DNA from: Bacillus sp. SJS
GTDB lineage: Bacteria; Bacillota; Bacilli; Bacillales; Bacillaceae
Assembly: GCF_000732485.2 (NCBI RefSeq)
Contig: NZ_JAQV02000003.1
Location: 62,001-126,000 of the forward strand
Reading direction: 5' to 3'
DNA: 64,000 bases
Shown here: positions 11,032-21,269 of the stretch, piece by piece
Numbering within the stretch: position 1 is the first letter of the stretch
Layout of the letters: each line of letters begins with the position of its first letter
Position numbers and translations under genes: made by a program
Notes under the pieces: model-generated
The model's database searches: none
Told to the model about the DNA's origin: nothing
What the model saw: only the letters and a program-made list of their open reading frames with translations

Positions 11032-11056
11032 CGATTGGCACTCCCTTTATAAAAGA

Positions 11057-12040
11057 TTAAAATTCAGCAAGCTCTCTCATAGCCGCTTCCACTTTATCCG
11101 GATTCACCATAAAGTATTTTTCCATTGTCGGCGCATAAGGCATAGCAGGAACATCAGGTCCCGCAAGACGCTTGATTGGAGCATCAAGATCAAACAGGCA
11201 ATTTTCAGCTATAATTGCTGAAACCTCGCTCATAATGCTTCCTTCTTTGTTATCCTCTGTCAGCAAAAGAACCTTACCTGTTTTAGAGGCCGCTTCCATA
11301 ATTGCTTCTTTATCGAGCGGATAAACGGTTCGCAAATCAAGGATGTGCGCAGAAATTCCGTCCTGTGCCAGTCTTTCCGCAGCTTGAAGCGCAAAATGGA
11401 CACAAAGACCGTATGTAATAACCGTGATGTCCTCTCCCTCTCTTTTCACATCTGCTTTTCCAATTGGCAGCACGTAATCATCTGAAGGAACTTCCCCTTT
11501 AATTAAGCGGTATGCACGTTTGTGCTCAAAAAACAGAACAGGATCCTCATCACGGATCGCAGCTTTGAGCAGTCCTTTTACATCATACGGAGTAGAAGGC
11601 ATGACAATTTTCAAGCCTGGTGTATTGGCAAAAAGTGCTTCAACGGACTGGGAATGATATAGAGCACCGTGAACTCCGCCGCCATAAGGAGCACGGATTA
11701 CGATTGGACAGCTCCAGTCATTATTCGTACGGTAGCGGATCTTCGCTGCTTCTGAAACAATTTGGTTTACAGCCGGCATAATGAAATCGGCAAATTGCAT
11801 TTCGGCAATCGGACGCATTCCGTACATGGCTGCTCCGATTCCAACGCCCGCAATAGCCGACTCTGCAAGCGGTGTATCAATGACACGCTCTTCCCCAAAT
11901 TGGTCATACAATCCAAAAGTGGCTTTAAAAACGCCGCCTTTTTTCCCGACATCTTCTCCTAAAATAAATACTTTGTCATCGCGTTCCATCTCTTCCCGGA
12001 TTGCCATCGTGACGGCATCAATATAAGATATTACTGCCAT
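11057..12040 (-). CDS. bkdAB: Branched-chain alpha-keto acid dehydrogenase E1 beta
   Basis: This 327-residue beta subunit forms the alpha2beta2 E1 with BkdAA. Typical blocks are GEDVGKKGGVFKAT near residue 28, the cofactor region IRAPYGGGVHGALYHSQSVEALF, and the C-terminal TEDNKEGSIMSEVSAIIAE. It follows bkdAA after 12 bp with a GGAGG site. Sequence alone cannot fully exclude pyruvate or acetoin dehydrogenase beta, but the adjoining bcd, ptb and buk genes settle the pathway. Confidence 0.94.
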   Translation of the reverse strand: MAVISYIDAVTMAIREEMERDDKVFILGEDVGKKGGVFKATFGLYDQFGEERVIDTPLAESAIAGVGIGAAMYGMRPIAEMQFADFIMPAVNQIVSEAAKIRYRTNNDWSCPIVIRAPYGGGVHGALYHSQSVEALFANTPGLKIVMPSTPYDVKGLLKAAIRDEDPVLFFEHKRAYRLIKGEVPSDDYVLPIGKADVKREGEDITVITYGLCVHFALQAAERLAQDGISAHILDLRTVYPLDKEAIMEAASKTGKVLLLTEDNKEGSIMSEVSAIIAENCLFDLDAPIKRLAGPDVPAMPYAPTMEKYFMVNPDKVEAAMRELAEF

Positions 12041-12052
12041 TTTTTCTCCTCC

Positions 12053-13045
12053 TTACTCCGCATATACATGCTTCATTGCTGATTCAGGATCTGCATAAGC
12101 CGCATTTTCTGCATAATCAGTTGCTTCATTCACAGCCTGCATGATTTCATCCAGGATGGCTTTTTCTACTTCATCTGTAAGTACACCTGCTTCTCTCAAG
12201 TAAGCAGCGAATTTTACATTTGGATCATTCTTTTTCGCTTCGGCTACTTCTTCCTGTTCCCTGTAGCTTCTGTCATCATCATCACTGGAGTGAGGAGTCA
12301 GCCTGTAGGAAATGGTTTCAATCAGAGTCGGGCCTTCTCCGCGGCGGCCGCGTTCAGCTGCTTCTTTTACTGCTTTATATACTTCAAGCGGATCATTTCC
12401 GTCAATTGTAAATCCAGGCATGCCATATCCAATGGCACGGTCGGATACATTTTTAGCCGCTACCTGCTTCTCATATGGAACCGAAATCGCATATTTGTTA
12501 TTTTCGCACATGAAAATAACCGGAAGTTTATGTACTCCTGCAAAGTTAGCTCCTTCATGGAAGTCACCCTGGTTGGAGGAACCTTCTCCAAATGTTACGA
12601 ACGTCACAATATCTTTCTTTTCCATTCTTCCCGCCATTGCGATTCCGACTGCATGAGGTACCTGAGTTGTTACCGGTGAGGAACCTGTTACAATACGGTT
12701 TGATTTCTGCCCGAAATGTCCTGGCATCTGGCGTCCGCCTGAGTTCGGATCTTCTGCTTTCGCAAAGCCTGAAAGCATTAAATCTTTAGCCGTCATTCCG
12801 AATGTCAGCACAACACCCATATCGCGATAATAAGGAAGAACATAATCTTTTTCACGGTCCAGCGCGTACGCCGCTCCTACCTGTGCTGCCTCCTGCCCTT
12901 GACAGGAAATAACAAACGGGATTTTCCCGGAGCGGTTCAATAGCCACATCCGCTCATCAATTTTTCTTGCCATAACCATTGTTTTGTACATTTCAAGCAC
13001 TTGCTCATCTGAAAGCCCAAGTGCAGCATGACGATTTTCAGCCAT
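12053..13045 (-). CDS. bkdAA: Branched-chain alpha-keto acid dehydrogenase E1 alpha
   Basis: This 330-residue thiamine-diphosphate subunit decarboxylates the keto acids from Val, Leu and Ile. The ThDP motif runs from GEGSSNQGDFHEGANFA to CENNKYAIS, and the phosphorylation-loop region appears as YRLTPHSSDDDDRSYR. It lies 138 bp after lpdV, with an AAGGAGGG site. The gap between lpdV and bkdAA has no clear terminator, so the operon is probably continuous. Confidence 0.95.
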   Translation of the reverse strand: MAENRHAALGLSDEQVLEMYKTMVMARKIDERMWLLNRSGKIPFVISCQGQEAAQVGAAYALDREKDYVLPYYRDMGVVLTFGMTAKDLMLSGFAKAEDPNSGGRQMPGHFGQKSNRIVTGSSPVTTQVPHAVGIAMAGRMEKKDIVTFVTFGEGSSNQGDFHEGANFAGVHKLPVIFMCENNKYAISVPYEKQVAAKNVSDRAIGYGMPGFTIDGNDPLEVYKAVKEAAERGRRGEGPTLIETISYRLTPHSSDDDDRSYREQEEVAEAKKNDPNVKFAAYLREAGVLTDEVEKAILDEIMQAVNEATDYAENAAYADPESAMKHVYAE

Positions 13046-13183
13046 GATAATCCCTCCTTAATCATAACTTCCATCAGCGGAATGGTGTTTTTCTCTGACG
13101 GTTTGTTCAGGGCCGCAGGTTGCGGCGCTATTAGTCTGTATTTTTCACTCGTGCTTTTACACCGTACATCAGGCAAGCTTGAA

Positions 13184-14605
13184 TCAGCTGTGGATGGCTT
13201 TTCCATCAACGGCCAGCGCCGCTTCACCAATTGCTTCCGATAACGTTGGATGAGGATGAATGGTGCGGCCAATCTCCCACGGAGTGGCATCGAGCACACG
13301 CGCAAGACCCGCTTCTGAAATCATATCGGTTACATGCGGTCCGATCATATGAACACCTAATAGATCATCGGTATCCTTATCTGCTACGATTTTCACAAAT
13401 CCATCAGATTCCCCGTACACTAGTGCTTTTCCAATTGCACGGAAAGAAAATTTGCCGATTTTGACATTGTAGCCTTTTTCTTTCGCTTCCTCCTCGGTGT
13501 ACCCTACACTTGCAGCTTCCGGAGTGGAATAAATACACTTCGAGACAAGTGAATAGTCAATCGGATGAGGATTTTGGTTTGCTATATGCTCTACAGCCAA
13601 AATTCCTTCATGCGATGCCACGTGTGCCAGCTGAAGTCCTCCGTTCACATCCCCAATCGCATAGATGTGCGATTCCTTCGTCTGCATGTATGAATTTACT
13701 TTAATAAAGCCCTTTTCTACCTGAATATCCGTATTTTCAAGACCGATTCCTTCTACATTAGCCTGTCTTCCTACAGATACGAGCATTTTTGAGGCTTCAA
13801 ATGACTGATTGGATCCATTTTTCTCAGCTTCAACGAAAACCCCGTTCTCTTTTTTCAACGTTTCCGGCAATACTTTAGCTCCCGTTACAATGTTGACCCC
13901 TTTTTTCTTGAGAAGACGCTGCATTTCTTTGGAAATTTCGGCATCCTCCAGCGGAAGAATCCGGTCTGCATATTCGATCACTGTAATCTGGACACCGAAG
14001 TCAGACAGCATGGAAGCCCATTCTATTCCAATTACTCCGCCTCCGACGATGATCATGGAATCTGGTAAACTTTCCAGCTTCAGTGCATCATCTGATGTCA
14101 GCACTGTATCCCCGTCTATTTCAAGACCTGGGAGGGAGCGGGGACGCGAGCCTGTAGCGACGATCACATTTTTAGGAATCAGCATTTCATTTTCGGTGCC
14201 ATTATTCATCTCTACGGAGATCGTACCAGGCATAGGCGAGAAAATAGAAGGGCCTAAAATTCGGCCAAGTCCCTCATACACATCGATTTTCCCTTGCTTC
14301 ATTAGGTGCTGCACACCTTTATGGAGCTGATCAACAATACCTTGTTTCCGTTCCTGCACCCGCGGAAAATTCAGTTCTACTCCAGAAACGGAAACCCCGA
14401 ATTCTTCTGATTTCTTCGTTTGTGCAAAAACCTCTGCGCTTCTGAGAAGCGCTTTGCTTGGGATACAGCCTGCATGCAGACAGGTTCCGCCGAGCAAGCC
14501 TTTTTCAACAATGGCTGTTTTTAATCCAAGCTGAGAAGCGCGGATCGCTGCCACATATCCGCCAGTTCCTCCTCCGACAATAACGAGATCATATTCTGTC
14601 GCCAT
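13184..14605 (-). CDS. lpdV: Dihydrolipoyl dehydrogenase (E3 of BCKDH)
   Basis: This 473-residue flavoprotein reoxidises the E2 lipoyl group with NAD. It has an FAD dinucleotide fold (IVGGGTGGYVAAIRA), a redox disulfide Cys42-Cys47 in GGTCLHAGC, an NAD-binding GGGVIGIEWAS segment, and the C-terminal catalytic HPHPTLSEA (His452, Glu457). HA replaces the more common NV between the cysteines. It follows buk after 18 bp. Confidence 0.95.
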   Translation of the reverse strand: MATEYDLVIVGGGTGGYVAAIRASQLGLKTAIVEKGLLGGTCLHAGCIPSKALLRSAEVFAQTKKSEEFGVSVSGVELNFPRVQERKQGIVDQLHKGVQHLMKQGKIDVYEGLGRILGPSIFSPMPGTISVEMNNGTENEMLIPKNVIVATGSRPRSLPGLEIDGDTVLTSDDALKLESLPDSMIIVGGGVIGIEWASMLSDFGVQITVIEYADRILPLEDAEISKEMQRLLKKKGVNIVTGAKVLPETLKKENGVFVEAEKNGSNQSFEASKMLVSVGRQANVEGIGLENTDIQVEKGFIKVNSYMQTKESHIYAIGDVNGGLQLAHVASHEGILAVEHIANQNPHPIDYSLVSKCIYSTPEAASVGYTEEEAKEKGYNVKIGKFSFRAIGKALVYGESDGFVKIVADKDTDDLLGVHMIGPHVTDMISEAGLARVLDATPWEIGRTIHPHPTLSEAIGEAALAVDGKAIHS

Positions 14606-14623
14606 GAAATAAACTCCCTTCTG

Positions 14624-15733
14624 CTAGCCGAATACCTTAGCCGGTTTCTTCGTTCCGGGATATTCTTTAGCCTGTTCTTCTTTTTTTAATACCCGAAGAG
14701 CACCTTCAGCCAGTGCCTGCAATTCATTCTCACCCGGCAGAATAAGGACATCCGCGATCCAATCTACATGACTGGAAATGAGTGAGGCAAAACGTTTGCC
14801 ATGTGCAAGACCTCCAGTAAGAACAATGGCGTCGACCTTTCCTTTTAATACTGCACTCGCCGCGCCAATTTCTTTTCCTACCTGATAAGCCATAGCATCC
14901 ATTACAAGCTTTGCCTTTTCGTCTCCATCTTCAACCATTTTCTCCGCTTTAATAGCATCATTTGTACCAAGGTAGCCAACCATTCCGCCCTGTCCTACAA
15001 GCTTCTTCATCACTTCTTCACGGTAATAGTCTCCTGAAAAGCACATGGAAATGAGGTCTCCTGCCGGAACAGTTCCTGCACGTTCCGGACTGAATGGCCC
15101 GTCGCCGTGAAGACCATTATTTACATCTACAACTCGTCCTTTTTTATGGACACCGACAGTAATCCCGCCGCCCATATGGGTCACGATGATGTTGAGTTCC
15201 TCATACTTTTTTCCGTATTGCGCTGCTGCTTTTCTAGCCATCGCTTTCTGATTCAGGGCATGGAAGATGCTTTTGCGTTCAATTGCAGGCATACCGGATA
15301 TTTTAGCTATGGGTTCCATTTCATCCACTACAACGGGATCTACTATGAAAGCTGGAATATTTAATCCACAAGCAATTTCATGGGCAATGATTCCGCCCAA
15401 ATTGGAAGCATGCTGGCCGGCATAACCCTTTTCCAGGTCCTCCAGCATCCTGCTGTTCACCTTATAGGTGCCACCCTCTATAGGGCGGAGCAGACCCCCT
15501 CTTCCGCATACGGCAGAAAGCTTTGAAATGTTAATCCCTTCCTCGTCCATGGCTTCTAATATCGCGTTTTTCCGAAAATGATATTGGCTGATGACAGATG
15601 GAAATTCATTGATTTCCTCTGTGCTGTGCCTGATGGTTTTCTCTAAGATGGGCCGATCGGAATCAAACACGCCGATTTTGGTCGAGGTTGATCCGGGATT
15701 GAGCACCAATATCCGATAATCTGTTTCCTGCAA
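14624..15733 (-). CDS. buk: Butyrate kinase (branched-chain acyl kinase)
   Basis: This 369-residue acetokinase-family enzyme makes ATP from acyl phosphate. Family signatures are [14 protein letters not shown] near the N-terminus and [16 protein letters not shown]. An in-frame ATG lies at 15748, but that ATGGAGG itself supplies the GGAGG ribosome site 8 nt ahead of TTG 15733; starting there gives [15 protein letters not shown], matching homologues. With Ptb it converts isobutyryl- and isovaleryl-CoA to the free acids with substrate-level ATP synthesis. Confidence 0.93.
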   Translation of the reverse strand: MQETDYRILVLNPGSTSTKIGVFDSDRPILEKTIRHSTEEINEFPSVISQYHFRKNAILEAMDEEGINISKLSAVCGRGGLLRPIEGGTYKVNSRMLEDLEKGYAGQHASNLGGIIAHEIACGLNIPAFIVDPVVVDEMEPIAKISGMPAIERKSIFHALNQKAMARKAAAQYGKKYEELNIIVTHMGGGITVGVHKKGRVVDVNNGLHGDGPFSPERAGTVPAGDLISMCFSGDYYREEVMKKLVGQGGMVGYLGTNDAIKAEKMVEDGDEKAKLVMDAMAYQVGKEIGAASAVLKGKVDAIVLTGGLAHGKRFASLISSHVDWIADVLILPGENELQALAEGALRVLKKEEQAKEYPGTKKPAKVFG

Positions 15734-15785
15734 AACAATGTCCTCCATTTCTAAACAAATCCAAATCGTATATAGTCCGCTTCTT

Positions 15786-16880
15786 TTATCTGCGGTTTAA
15801 GATATGCTGGCCGTTCTGCAGAAATTGGCTTCTTGAATTTCTCATGCGCTCAATTCTTTCTTCCGCAAGACGGTCTGCCGCTTTATAAGTCGGAATGCTG
15901 TCACGCTTCGCAATTTCAAGCACGCTTTCAATGTTGCTGTATATGCCTTCAACCTTTTTCAGAGCTCGATCGCGATTGTAGCCGTAAAGTTCATCTGCTA
16001 CGTTAATTACTCCGCCGGCGTTGATCACGTAATCCGGTGCATACACAATTCCCATTTCATGAATGGTATCTCCATGACGTGTTTCTTTTAGTTGATTGTT
16101 TGCTGCTCCCGCGATAACACGTGCCTTCAACTGAGGGATCGTGTCGTCGTTTATTGTTGCACCTAGCGCACAAGGAGCGTAAATATCGCAGTCCACACTG
16201 TAAATATCATTTGGATCAACAGCCTTCGCACCAAATTCTTCCACCGCACGCTGAACAGCTTCTTTGTTTATATCTGTTACAATCAACTGTGCCCCTTCTT
16301 CATGCAGGTAGCGGCAAAGATTGAAAGCTACGTTGCCTATCCCTTGTACCGCGATTACCTTGCCTTCAAGCGAATCGGATCCGAATGCTTCTTTAGCAGC
16401 TGCCTTCATTCCTCTGTATACGCCAAATGCAGTGACAGGGGATGGATTTCCAGAAGAGCCGAATGCCGGAGAAATACCCGTAACAAATTTCGTTTCCTCA
16501 TGGATAATATCCATATCTTCAACTGTTGTACCAACATCTTCTGCAGTTATGTATCTTCCGTTTAACCCTTGAATGTAGCGGCCGAATGCACGGAACATTT
16601 CTTCATTTTTATCTTTTCTCGGATCTCCAATAATAACCGTTTTTCCTCCGCCAAGATTCAATCCTGCAGCTGCATTTTTATAGGTCATGCCGCGTGAAAG
16701 TCTAAGTGCATCCTCAACAGCTGCTTCTTCGGATTCGTATGTCCACATGCGTGTTCCGCCTAAGGCAGGTCCAAGAGTCGTATCATGAATCGCAATGATT
16801 GCTTTTAAACCTGATTGCTTGTCCTGGCAGAATACCACTTGCTCATAATCGTATTGCTCCATATATTTGAAAAGTTCCAT
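15786..16880 (-). CDS. bcd: Leucine/branched-chain amino-acid dehydrogenase
   Basis: This 364-residue NAD-dependent enzyme oxidatively deaminates Leu, Val and Ile. The catalytic [11 protein letters not shown] lysine block (about residues 78-88) and the Rossmann motif AVQGIGNVA are present, and identity to B. subtilis Bcd (YqiT) is very high through the alignable length. An upstream in-frame start at 16904 exists, but ATG 16880 has GGGAGG 8 nt ahead and gives exactly the B. subtilis length and N-terminus MELFKYME. Confidence 0.96.
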   Translation of the reverse strand: MELFKYMEQYDYEQVVFCQDKQSGLKAIIAIHDTTLGPALGGTRMWTYESEEAAVEDALRLSRGMTYKNAAAGLNLGGGKTVIIGDPRKDKNEEMFRAFGRYIQGLNGRYITAEDVGTTVEDMDIIHEETKFVTGISPAFGSSGNPSPVTAFGVYRGMKAAAKEAFGSDSLEGKVIAVQGIGNVAFNLCRYLHEEGAQLIVTDINKEAVQRAVEEFGAKAVDPNDIYSVDCDIYAPCALGATINDDTIPQLKARVIAGAANNQLKETRHGDTIHEMGIVYAPDYVINAGGVINVADELYGYNRDRALKKVEGIYSNIESVLEIAKRDSIPTYKAADRLAEERIERMRNSRSQFLQNGQHILNRR

Positions 16881-16910
16881 CTTTGTTTCCTCCCTGATTT
16901 TCATTTGTAT

Positions 16911-17807
16911 TTATTCATTCGTAGTACAGATTGCTAGTGCTAGGGAATACAATTTGCTTTCAGCAGTGTCAGAACGGCTCGTTAAAATGATTGGAGCTTT
17001 TGCTCCTGCAATGAGTCCGCCAACCTTTGCCTGGGCAAAATAAGTCAATGATTTGTAAAAAACATTGCCCGCTTCTATATTCGGCATCAGCAGAATATCT
17101 GCTTGCCCGGCTACTTCACTTTCAATTCCCTTATGAATGGCCGCTTCATTAGATACTGCGACATCCAGCGCCATTGGTCCGTCGATTAAACAGCCTTCGA
17201 TTTGCCCTCTGCGATTCATCTGTGTTAATACGGCTGCATCCAAAGTGGCCTGCATAGAAGGATTCACTACTTCAACAGCGGCAATTGGAGCAACTTTTGG
17301 GTTAGCAACCCCAAGCCTATTCGCTACCATAACGGCATTTGAAGTAATTTGAAGCTTTTGCTGAAGATCCGGCTGCATATTCATAGCTACATCTGTCAGA
17401 AAAAGGAGCCTGTCCATTGAAGGGATATCAAAAACTGCAACATGTGACAATACACTTCCTGTACGAAGGCCGTATTCTTTATTCAGAACTTCCTTCAGTA
17501 ATACAGCTGTTGGTAAGCCGCCTTTCATTAAAACGTCGGCCTCCTTGCTTCTTACTGCTTTTACGGCCATTTCTGCAGCAGTCTTAGGAGACTGGGCATG
17601 TACAATCCGAATAGAATGGCTTGTGCCGATTTTCCCCTCTAACAGGGCATAAATTTTCATTTCATCTCCAAAAAGAATAAACTCTGCTAAGCCTAGTTCG
17701 AGTGCCTTCCTGATCATTTCAATGACTTCATGATCTTCTGCAGCAGCGATTGCAACTCTTTTCCCTAGTATTCCGGCTGCATTTTGGAGAACTGTTTGCA
17801 ATTTCAT
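16911..17807 (-). CDS. ptb: Phosphate butyryltransferase
   Basis: This 298-residue phosphotransacylase converts branched acyl-CoA to acyl phosphate for Buk. The PTA_PTB fold is evident from VLMKGGLPTAVLLKEVLN, the FLTDVAMNMQPDL block and MPNIEAGNVFYKSL near the C-terminus. It is the first gene of the operon, with GAGGGTGA upstream of ATG 17807 and a sigma-54 promoter at 17852-17869. Confidence 0.94.
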   Translation of the reverse strand: MKLQTVLQNAAGILGKRVAIAAAEDHEVIEMIRKALELGLAEFILFGDEMKIYALLEGKIGTSHSIRIVHAQSPKTAAEMAVKAVRSKEADVLMKGGLPTAVLLKEVLNKEYGLRTGSVLSHVAVFDIPSMDRLLFLTDVAMNMQPDLQQKLQITSNAVMVANRLGVANPKVAPIAAVEVVNPSMQATLDAAVLTQMNRRGQIEGCLIDGPMALDVAVSNEAAIHKGIESEVAGQADILLMPNIEAGNVFYKSLTYFAQAKVGGLIAGAKAPIILTSRSDTAESKLYSLALAICTTNE

Positions 17808-17851
17808 GCTTGAATCACCCTCTTCAAAAATTCTGCACCCATAGTTTATCT

Positions 17852-17869
17852 AAGCAAGAACTATGCCAA
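17852..17869 (-). promoter_or_regulatory. Sigma-54 promoter of the ptb-bcd-buk-lpdV-bkd operon
   Basis: The minus strand reads TTGGCATAGTTCTTGCTT. The invariant GG of the -24 element and GC of the -12 element are exactly 10 nt apart, close to consensus TGGCAC-N5-TTGCW. It lies 45 bp upstream of ptb and downstream of the gene for the sigma-54 activator BkdR, as in B. subtilis where SigL drives this operon. Confidence 0.92.
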
Positions 17870-17911
17870 CATACAAACGCTGACAACTCTGTATACACGA
17901 GGAGCCAACCC

Positions 17912-17927
17912 TGCAAATTATTGCACA
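17912..17927. promoter_or_regulatory. Putative BkdR upstream activating site, copy 1
   Basis: The 16-bp sequence TGCAAATTATTGCACA contains the inverted repeat TGCAA-N4-TTGCA. It lies about 45-60 bp upstream of the sigma-54 promoter, a normal enhancer distance, and recurs exactly at 20053-20068 ahead of bkdR. An overlapping TGCA-N5-TGCA continues to 17934. Confidence 0.7.
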
Positions 17928-17936
17928 CTATGCACA

Positions 17937-20003
17937 TTACTGCGTGCTATGTTTTGCAATTCCGTACTTCTCCATCTTGTAATAAAGACTTCGAAGAGAG
18001 ATTCCTAAAGATTTAGCCGTTCGCGTCCGATTATACTCGAATTTTTGCAGGGATGCTTTAATAAAGTCTTCTTCGGTCCTTTCCATTGCCTCTGACAGAG
18101 TCATTTCCGGCTGGCTCAAATCAATTCCAGAAGCGGATTGAGCCTGTTTTCGCGAAACGAAATCTGGCAGGTGGACAGCATTTATGCACCTTTCAGAGGG
18201 GTGCATAAAAATCATGGCTCTTCCCAAAATATTTTCAAGCTCCCTTACGTTTCCCGGCCAATCATGTGAGTGAAGAATTTGAGCAGCCTCCGGGGAGATC
18301 TCCTCAATATTCTTTCCGTAATCCTGGTTAATTTTCCTGATCAAATGGACACATAATGGGACAATGTCACCTTTACGCTGCCGGAGAGGAGGAATGGAAA
18401 TTGGATACCGATTCAGCCGGTAATAGAGGTCCTCCCGAAAAGCCCCCTCTGTCATAGCCATTTCAATTTTTATATTAGTAGCAGCAATTACCCTGACATT
18501 AACAGGAATTGGCTTTGTCCCGCCTACGCGGACAATTTCTTTTTCCTGAAGTACCCGCAAAAGCTTTGCCTGCATTTGCGGGGAAAGCTCTCCAATTTCG
18601 TCCAGAAATATGCTTCCATTGTTCGCTTCCTCAAAAAAGCCGGTTTTTCCGCCCCGTTTAGCACCGGAAAATGCACCTTCCTCGTAACCGAAAAGCTCGC
18701 TCTCAAGCAGATTTTCCGCAATAGCAGCACAGTTAACCCTAATAAACTTGTTATATTTCCTGTCACTCTCATTATGTATTGCATGAGCAAACAGCTCTTT
18801 TCCTGTTCCCGATTCTCCGCGGAGAAGAACGGTAGCAGGCGTTTTGGCGCCAAGCTTCGCCTGTTCAATCGCGAGCTTCATTTCTTCACTTTCTCCGATA
18901 ATATCTAAAAAGGTGTATTTTGCTTCAAGTGTTCTGATGATTTGACGCGCTCTGCTCAATTCCGTTGTCAGCGTCTTTATTTCAGATACATCGTGAATAA
19001 CTCCTACGCTTCCTTTCAGCTTACCGTCAACAATAACTGGTGCAACATTGACCAAAACATCCTTGCTGCTGCTCCCCACTTTCATCCGGACACCCCGAAC
19101 AGCGCGCCTCGTCTGAAGCACCCTTAGATGCATGCTCTCTCCTTCAGAAATATCAGTAGTAGCAGGCAGGCCAATAATGTCCTCTTCCTTTAAACCGGTC
19201 ATTCGGGTGTATGCAGGATTCACGAGAATCCCTCTCCCTTTTTCATCCACTACCGAAATTGCTTCATCTGATGATTGAATGATAGCTGTCAGCATCGTTT
19301 CAATTTCCCGGAGATTTGTAACTTCTTCAGCAAGCTGTACGGCATCTGTAATATCCTTAAAAATGGAGAGCGCTCCCCTTAGGCTCCCGTCTTCATTCAT
19401 AATAGGAATTCGAGTTGTAATGATTTTTAGCCCATTATCCAGAACCTGCTCCTGGTTATATTCCGGTTCCTGGCTGTAAAGAACCTCTGGCAGCCTGGTT
19501 GAAGGAATGACCTCTCTTATTTTCCTGCCCAGCACATGATTTCTCATGTGTCCTGTCACATTTTCTGCCACTCTGTTGAATAAAATGATGTCTTCGTTCG
19601 CATCAATTACGATCATTCCGTCATTTGTTGAATCAAAAATCGTCGTATATTTGCCAGTCTGTTCTTTCAGCCTGGTAATCAGCTGCTCTTTTTCTCTAAT
19701 TAATCTTGATATAATCAGTGCCACGGTTGAGGGAACGATGATGGTTCGGCTGCTTCTGGCCTTCAAAAGGCCGTCCATGATTTGCGGGTCCCCCGTCGCT
19801 TCCATGACAACATCAATATCTTCAGTGAAAAGCATTTTCCAATTGGTGTGCACTGGAATTCCCTTCGCTCTTGCATAAACGATTCCCGGAGCTTCACTAT
19901 CAATGTCGGCAACAGCCGCTACTTTCATCAGCTTAGTTTCGATGAGCATTTTCAACAAGACTGTTCCGCCTTTACCTGCACCCACAAGCAACACTTTTTG
20001 CAT
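17937..20003 (-). CDS. bkdR: Sigma-54-dependent transcriptional activator BkdR
   Basis: This 688-residue enhancer-binding protein activates the bkd operon. It has an N-terminal dinucleotide-fold-like region ([17 protein letters not shown]) of about 120 residues and two PAS domains (about 130-250 and 255-370). The AAA+ domain has Walker A GESGTGKE, a GAFSGA sigma-54 loop (variant of GAFTGA) and a DEIGELSP Walker B. The C-terminus is a Fis-type helix-turn-helix ([20 protein letters not shown]). Frames extend 25 codons upstream, but ATG 20003 has AAAGGGGAT 5 nt ahead. The PAS domains suggest sensing of an amino-acid or keto-acid signal (inference). Confidence 0.93.
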   Translation of the reverse strand: MQKVLLVGAGKGGTVLLKMLIETKLMKVAAVADIDSEAPGIVYARAKGIPVHTNWKMLFTEDIDVVMEATGDPQIMDGLLKARSSRTIIVPSTVALIISRLIREKEQLITRLKEQTGKYTTIFDSTNDGMIVIDANEDIILFNRVAENVTGHMRNHVLGRKIREVIPSTRLPEVLYSQEPEYNQEQVLDNGLKIITTRIPIMNEDGSLRGALSIFKDITDAVQLAEEVTNLREIETMLTAIIQSSDEAISVVDEKGRGILVNPAYTRMTGLKEEDIIGLPATTDISEGESMHLRVLQTRRAVRGVRMKVGSSSKDVLVNVAPVIVDGKLKGSVGVIHDVSEIKTLTTELSRARQIIRTLEAKYTFLDIIGESEEMKLAIEQAKLGAKTPATVLLRGESGTGKELFAHAIHNESDRKYNKFIRVNCAAIAENLLESELFGYEEGAFSGAKRGGKTGFFEEANNGSIFLDEIGELSPQMQAKLLRVLQEKEIVRVGGTKPIPVNVRVIAATNIKIEMAMTEGAFREDLYYRLNRYPISIPPLRQRKGDIVPLCVHLIRKINQDYGKNIEEISPEAAQILHSHDWPGNVRELENILGRAMIFMHPSERCINAVHLPDFVSRKQAQSASGIDLSQPEMTLSEAMERTEEDFIKASLQKFEYNRTRTAKSLGISLRSLYYKMEKYGIAKHSTQ

Positions 20004-20052
20004 AAAGATCCCCTTTGAACATGAAAAGTTTTTCATCCTAAACATTTTATTT

Positions 20053-20068
20053 TGCAAATTATTGCACA
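20053..20068. promoter_or_regulatory. Putative BkdR site, copy 2 (autoregulation)
   Basis: This is an exact second copy of TGCAAATTATTGCACA, 50-65 bp upstream of the bkdR start. Placement at or near the bkdR promoter suggests autogenous control. Confidence 0.6.
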
Positions 20069-20158
20069 AATCAATCATATCACACAGAACTGCCTTGACA
20101 AATCTTTTTTAAAAGCGAAAAATATACTTAATAATAGCAATTGGAAAGGGTTACAGAG

Positions 20159-20395
20159 ATGTCCAGAATTATAGCATTACTCATCGTATTAATACCGGGC
20201 ATTATGGCTGCCTATGGGATCAAACTCTTGCGGGATCTTTTTTTTGGTATTCTTCAGCCGCCTATTCCTTCTTTGCTTGTTCAATTCATTCTTGGAGTCC
20301 TATTGTTCATCGGAGGGCTCGGTTTCACTGCAGGATTTATTTTTTATCGGGACCGCAAGCATAATAAGGTTCAGAAGCGTTTTAGCAAAAGATAA
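20159..20395 (+). CDS. yqzF: DUF2627 small membrane protein (YqzF-like)
   Basis: This 78-residue protein has two hydrophobic helices (about 3-20 and 38-60) joined by a short loop containing LLRDLFFGILQPPIP, and a basic tail. This is the DUF2627 pattern found next to bkdR in Bacillus. The start at ATG 20159 follows GGAAAGGG with an 8-nt gap. Function is unknown; the position is divergent from bkdR. Confidence 0.75.
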   Translation: MSRIIALLIVLIPGIMAAYGIKLLRDLFFGILQPPIPSLLVQFILGVLLFIGGLGFTAGFIFYRDRKHNKVQKRFSKR

Positions 20396-20397
20396 TA

Positions 20398-20433
20398 AAA
20401 AGGAAGGCACTCCTCCTGGGATGCCTTCCTTTC
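20398..20433. terminator. Bidirectional terminator
   Basis: AAAGGAAGGCA pairs with TGCCTTCCTTT around a 12-nt loop between the convergent small membrane gene and the glycerophosphodiesterase gene. Tracts rich in T or A lie on both sides. Confidence 0.85.
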
Positions 20434-20435
20434 TT

Positions 20436-21170
20436 TTACTTTATCGATTTCTTTATTTCAATTGCTTTTCCAGGATAATCGGTAAAAAAACCGTCACTTT
20501 CCCATTCGAATAGCATGTGCATTTCCTTCTCATCATTAACGGTAAAAGGCCGGACAGAGATACTGTTTTCCCTTGATAAGTCGATTAGTTCATTTTTAAC
20601 AGTCCTCATTAATGGATGGATGGCCCTTGCGCCTGCTCTTCTGGCATAATCGTAAGGCTTGTAGATACCGTCTGTGTAAAGCAGGGCTGTCTCAATCCTG
20701 GGTTCTGTTTTGAGAGCTAAAACCATACTTGAGTGATTGAAGGATGATAAAATCACTCGCTCATCCAATTCGAATTGTTTCACCAAGTTAATTACTTTTT
20801 CCTCAAGCCCTGAATACTCGATCATATTGTTCTTTAATTCAATATTAATGATAAATGGTTCAGCGCTTGCAGAAGCCCATTCCAAAACCTCTTTTAATAG
20901 CGGTATTCTCGCTTCTTCCTTATACTCCTCAAATTTCCAGCTTGCATCTAAACGAACGATTTCATCAGCTGAATAGTCTTTTACAAATCCCGAACCATTT
21001 GTCGTTCGATCCAGCGTTTCATCATGAATGACAACCGGTATGTGATCCTTGCTAAGATGAACATCAAGTTCAATTCCATCTGCCCCTAAACGAATCGCCT
21101 CTTCAAATGATATCATTGTATTTTCCGGTCTTGTCCCGGCCGCACCTCTATGTCCAAAAATTAGTGTCAT
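20436..21170 (-). CDS. yqiK: Glycerophosphodiester phosphodiesterase
   Basis: This 244-residue GDPD-family enzyme hydrolyses glycerophosphodiesters to glycerol-3-phosphate and an alcohol. The [12 protein letters not shown] motif at the N-terminus and [17 protein letters not shown] (metal-binding Glu, Asp and His) are diagnostic. There is no signal peptide, so it is probably cytosolic, like B. subtilis YqiK rather than secreted GlpQ. AAGGTGACAG precedes ATG 21170. Confidence 0.9.
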   Translation of the reverse strand: MTLIFGHRGAAGTRPENTMISFEEAIRLGADGIELDVHLSKDHIPVVIHDETLDRTTNGSGFVKDYSADEIVRLDASWKFEEYKEEARIPLLKEVLEWASASAEPFIINIELKNNMIEYSGLEEKVINLVKQFELDERVILSSFNHSSMVLALKTEPRIETALLYTDGIYKPYDYARRAGARAIHPLMRTVKNELIDLSRENSISVRPFTVNDEKEMHMLFEWESDGFFTDYPGKAIEIKKSIK

Positions 21171-21227
21171 TCTGTCACCTTCTCTCTTTTAGTATCTTCT
21201 ATACTCTATACCACAAAATTCAACCTT

Positions 21228-21262
21228 AAAAAACGCCTGCCCCATGGGAGGGGATCAGGCGT
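21228..21262 (-). terminator. Terminator of the nucleotidase operon
   Basis: ACGCCTG and CAGGCGT, with an inner CCCC/GGGG stem, are followed on the minus strand by TTTTTT just after the 21270 stop codon. Confidence 0.85.
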
Positions 21263-21269
21263 CTTAAAA

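Noticed and set aside
12937-13305. 122-codon minus-strand frame spanning the lpdV-bkdAA gap
   Set aside because: A shadow frame overlapping both real genes, with no similarity.
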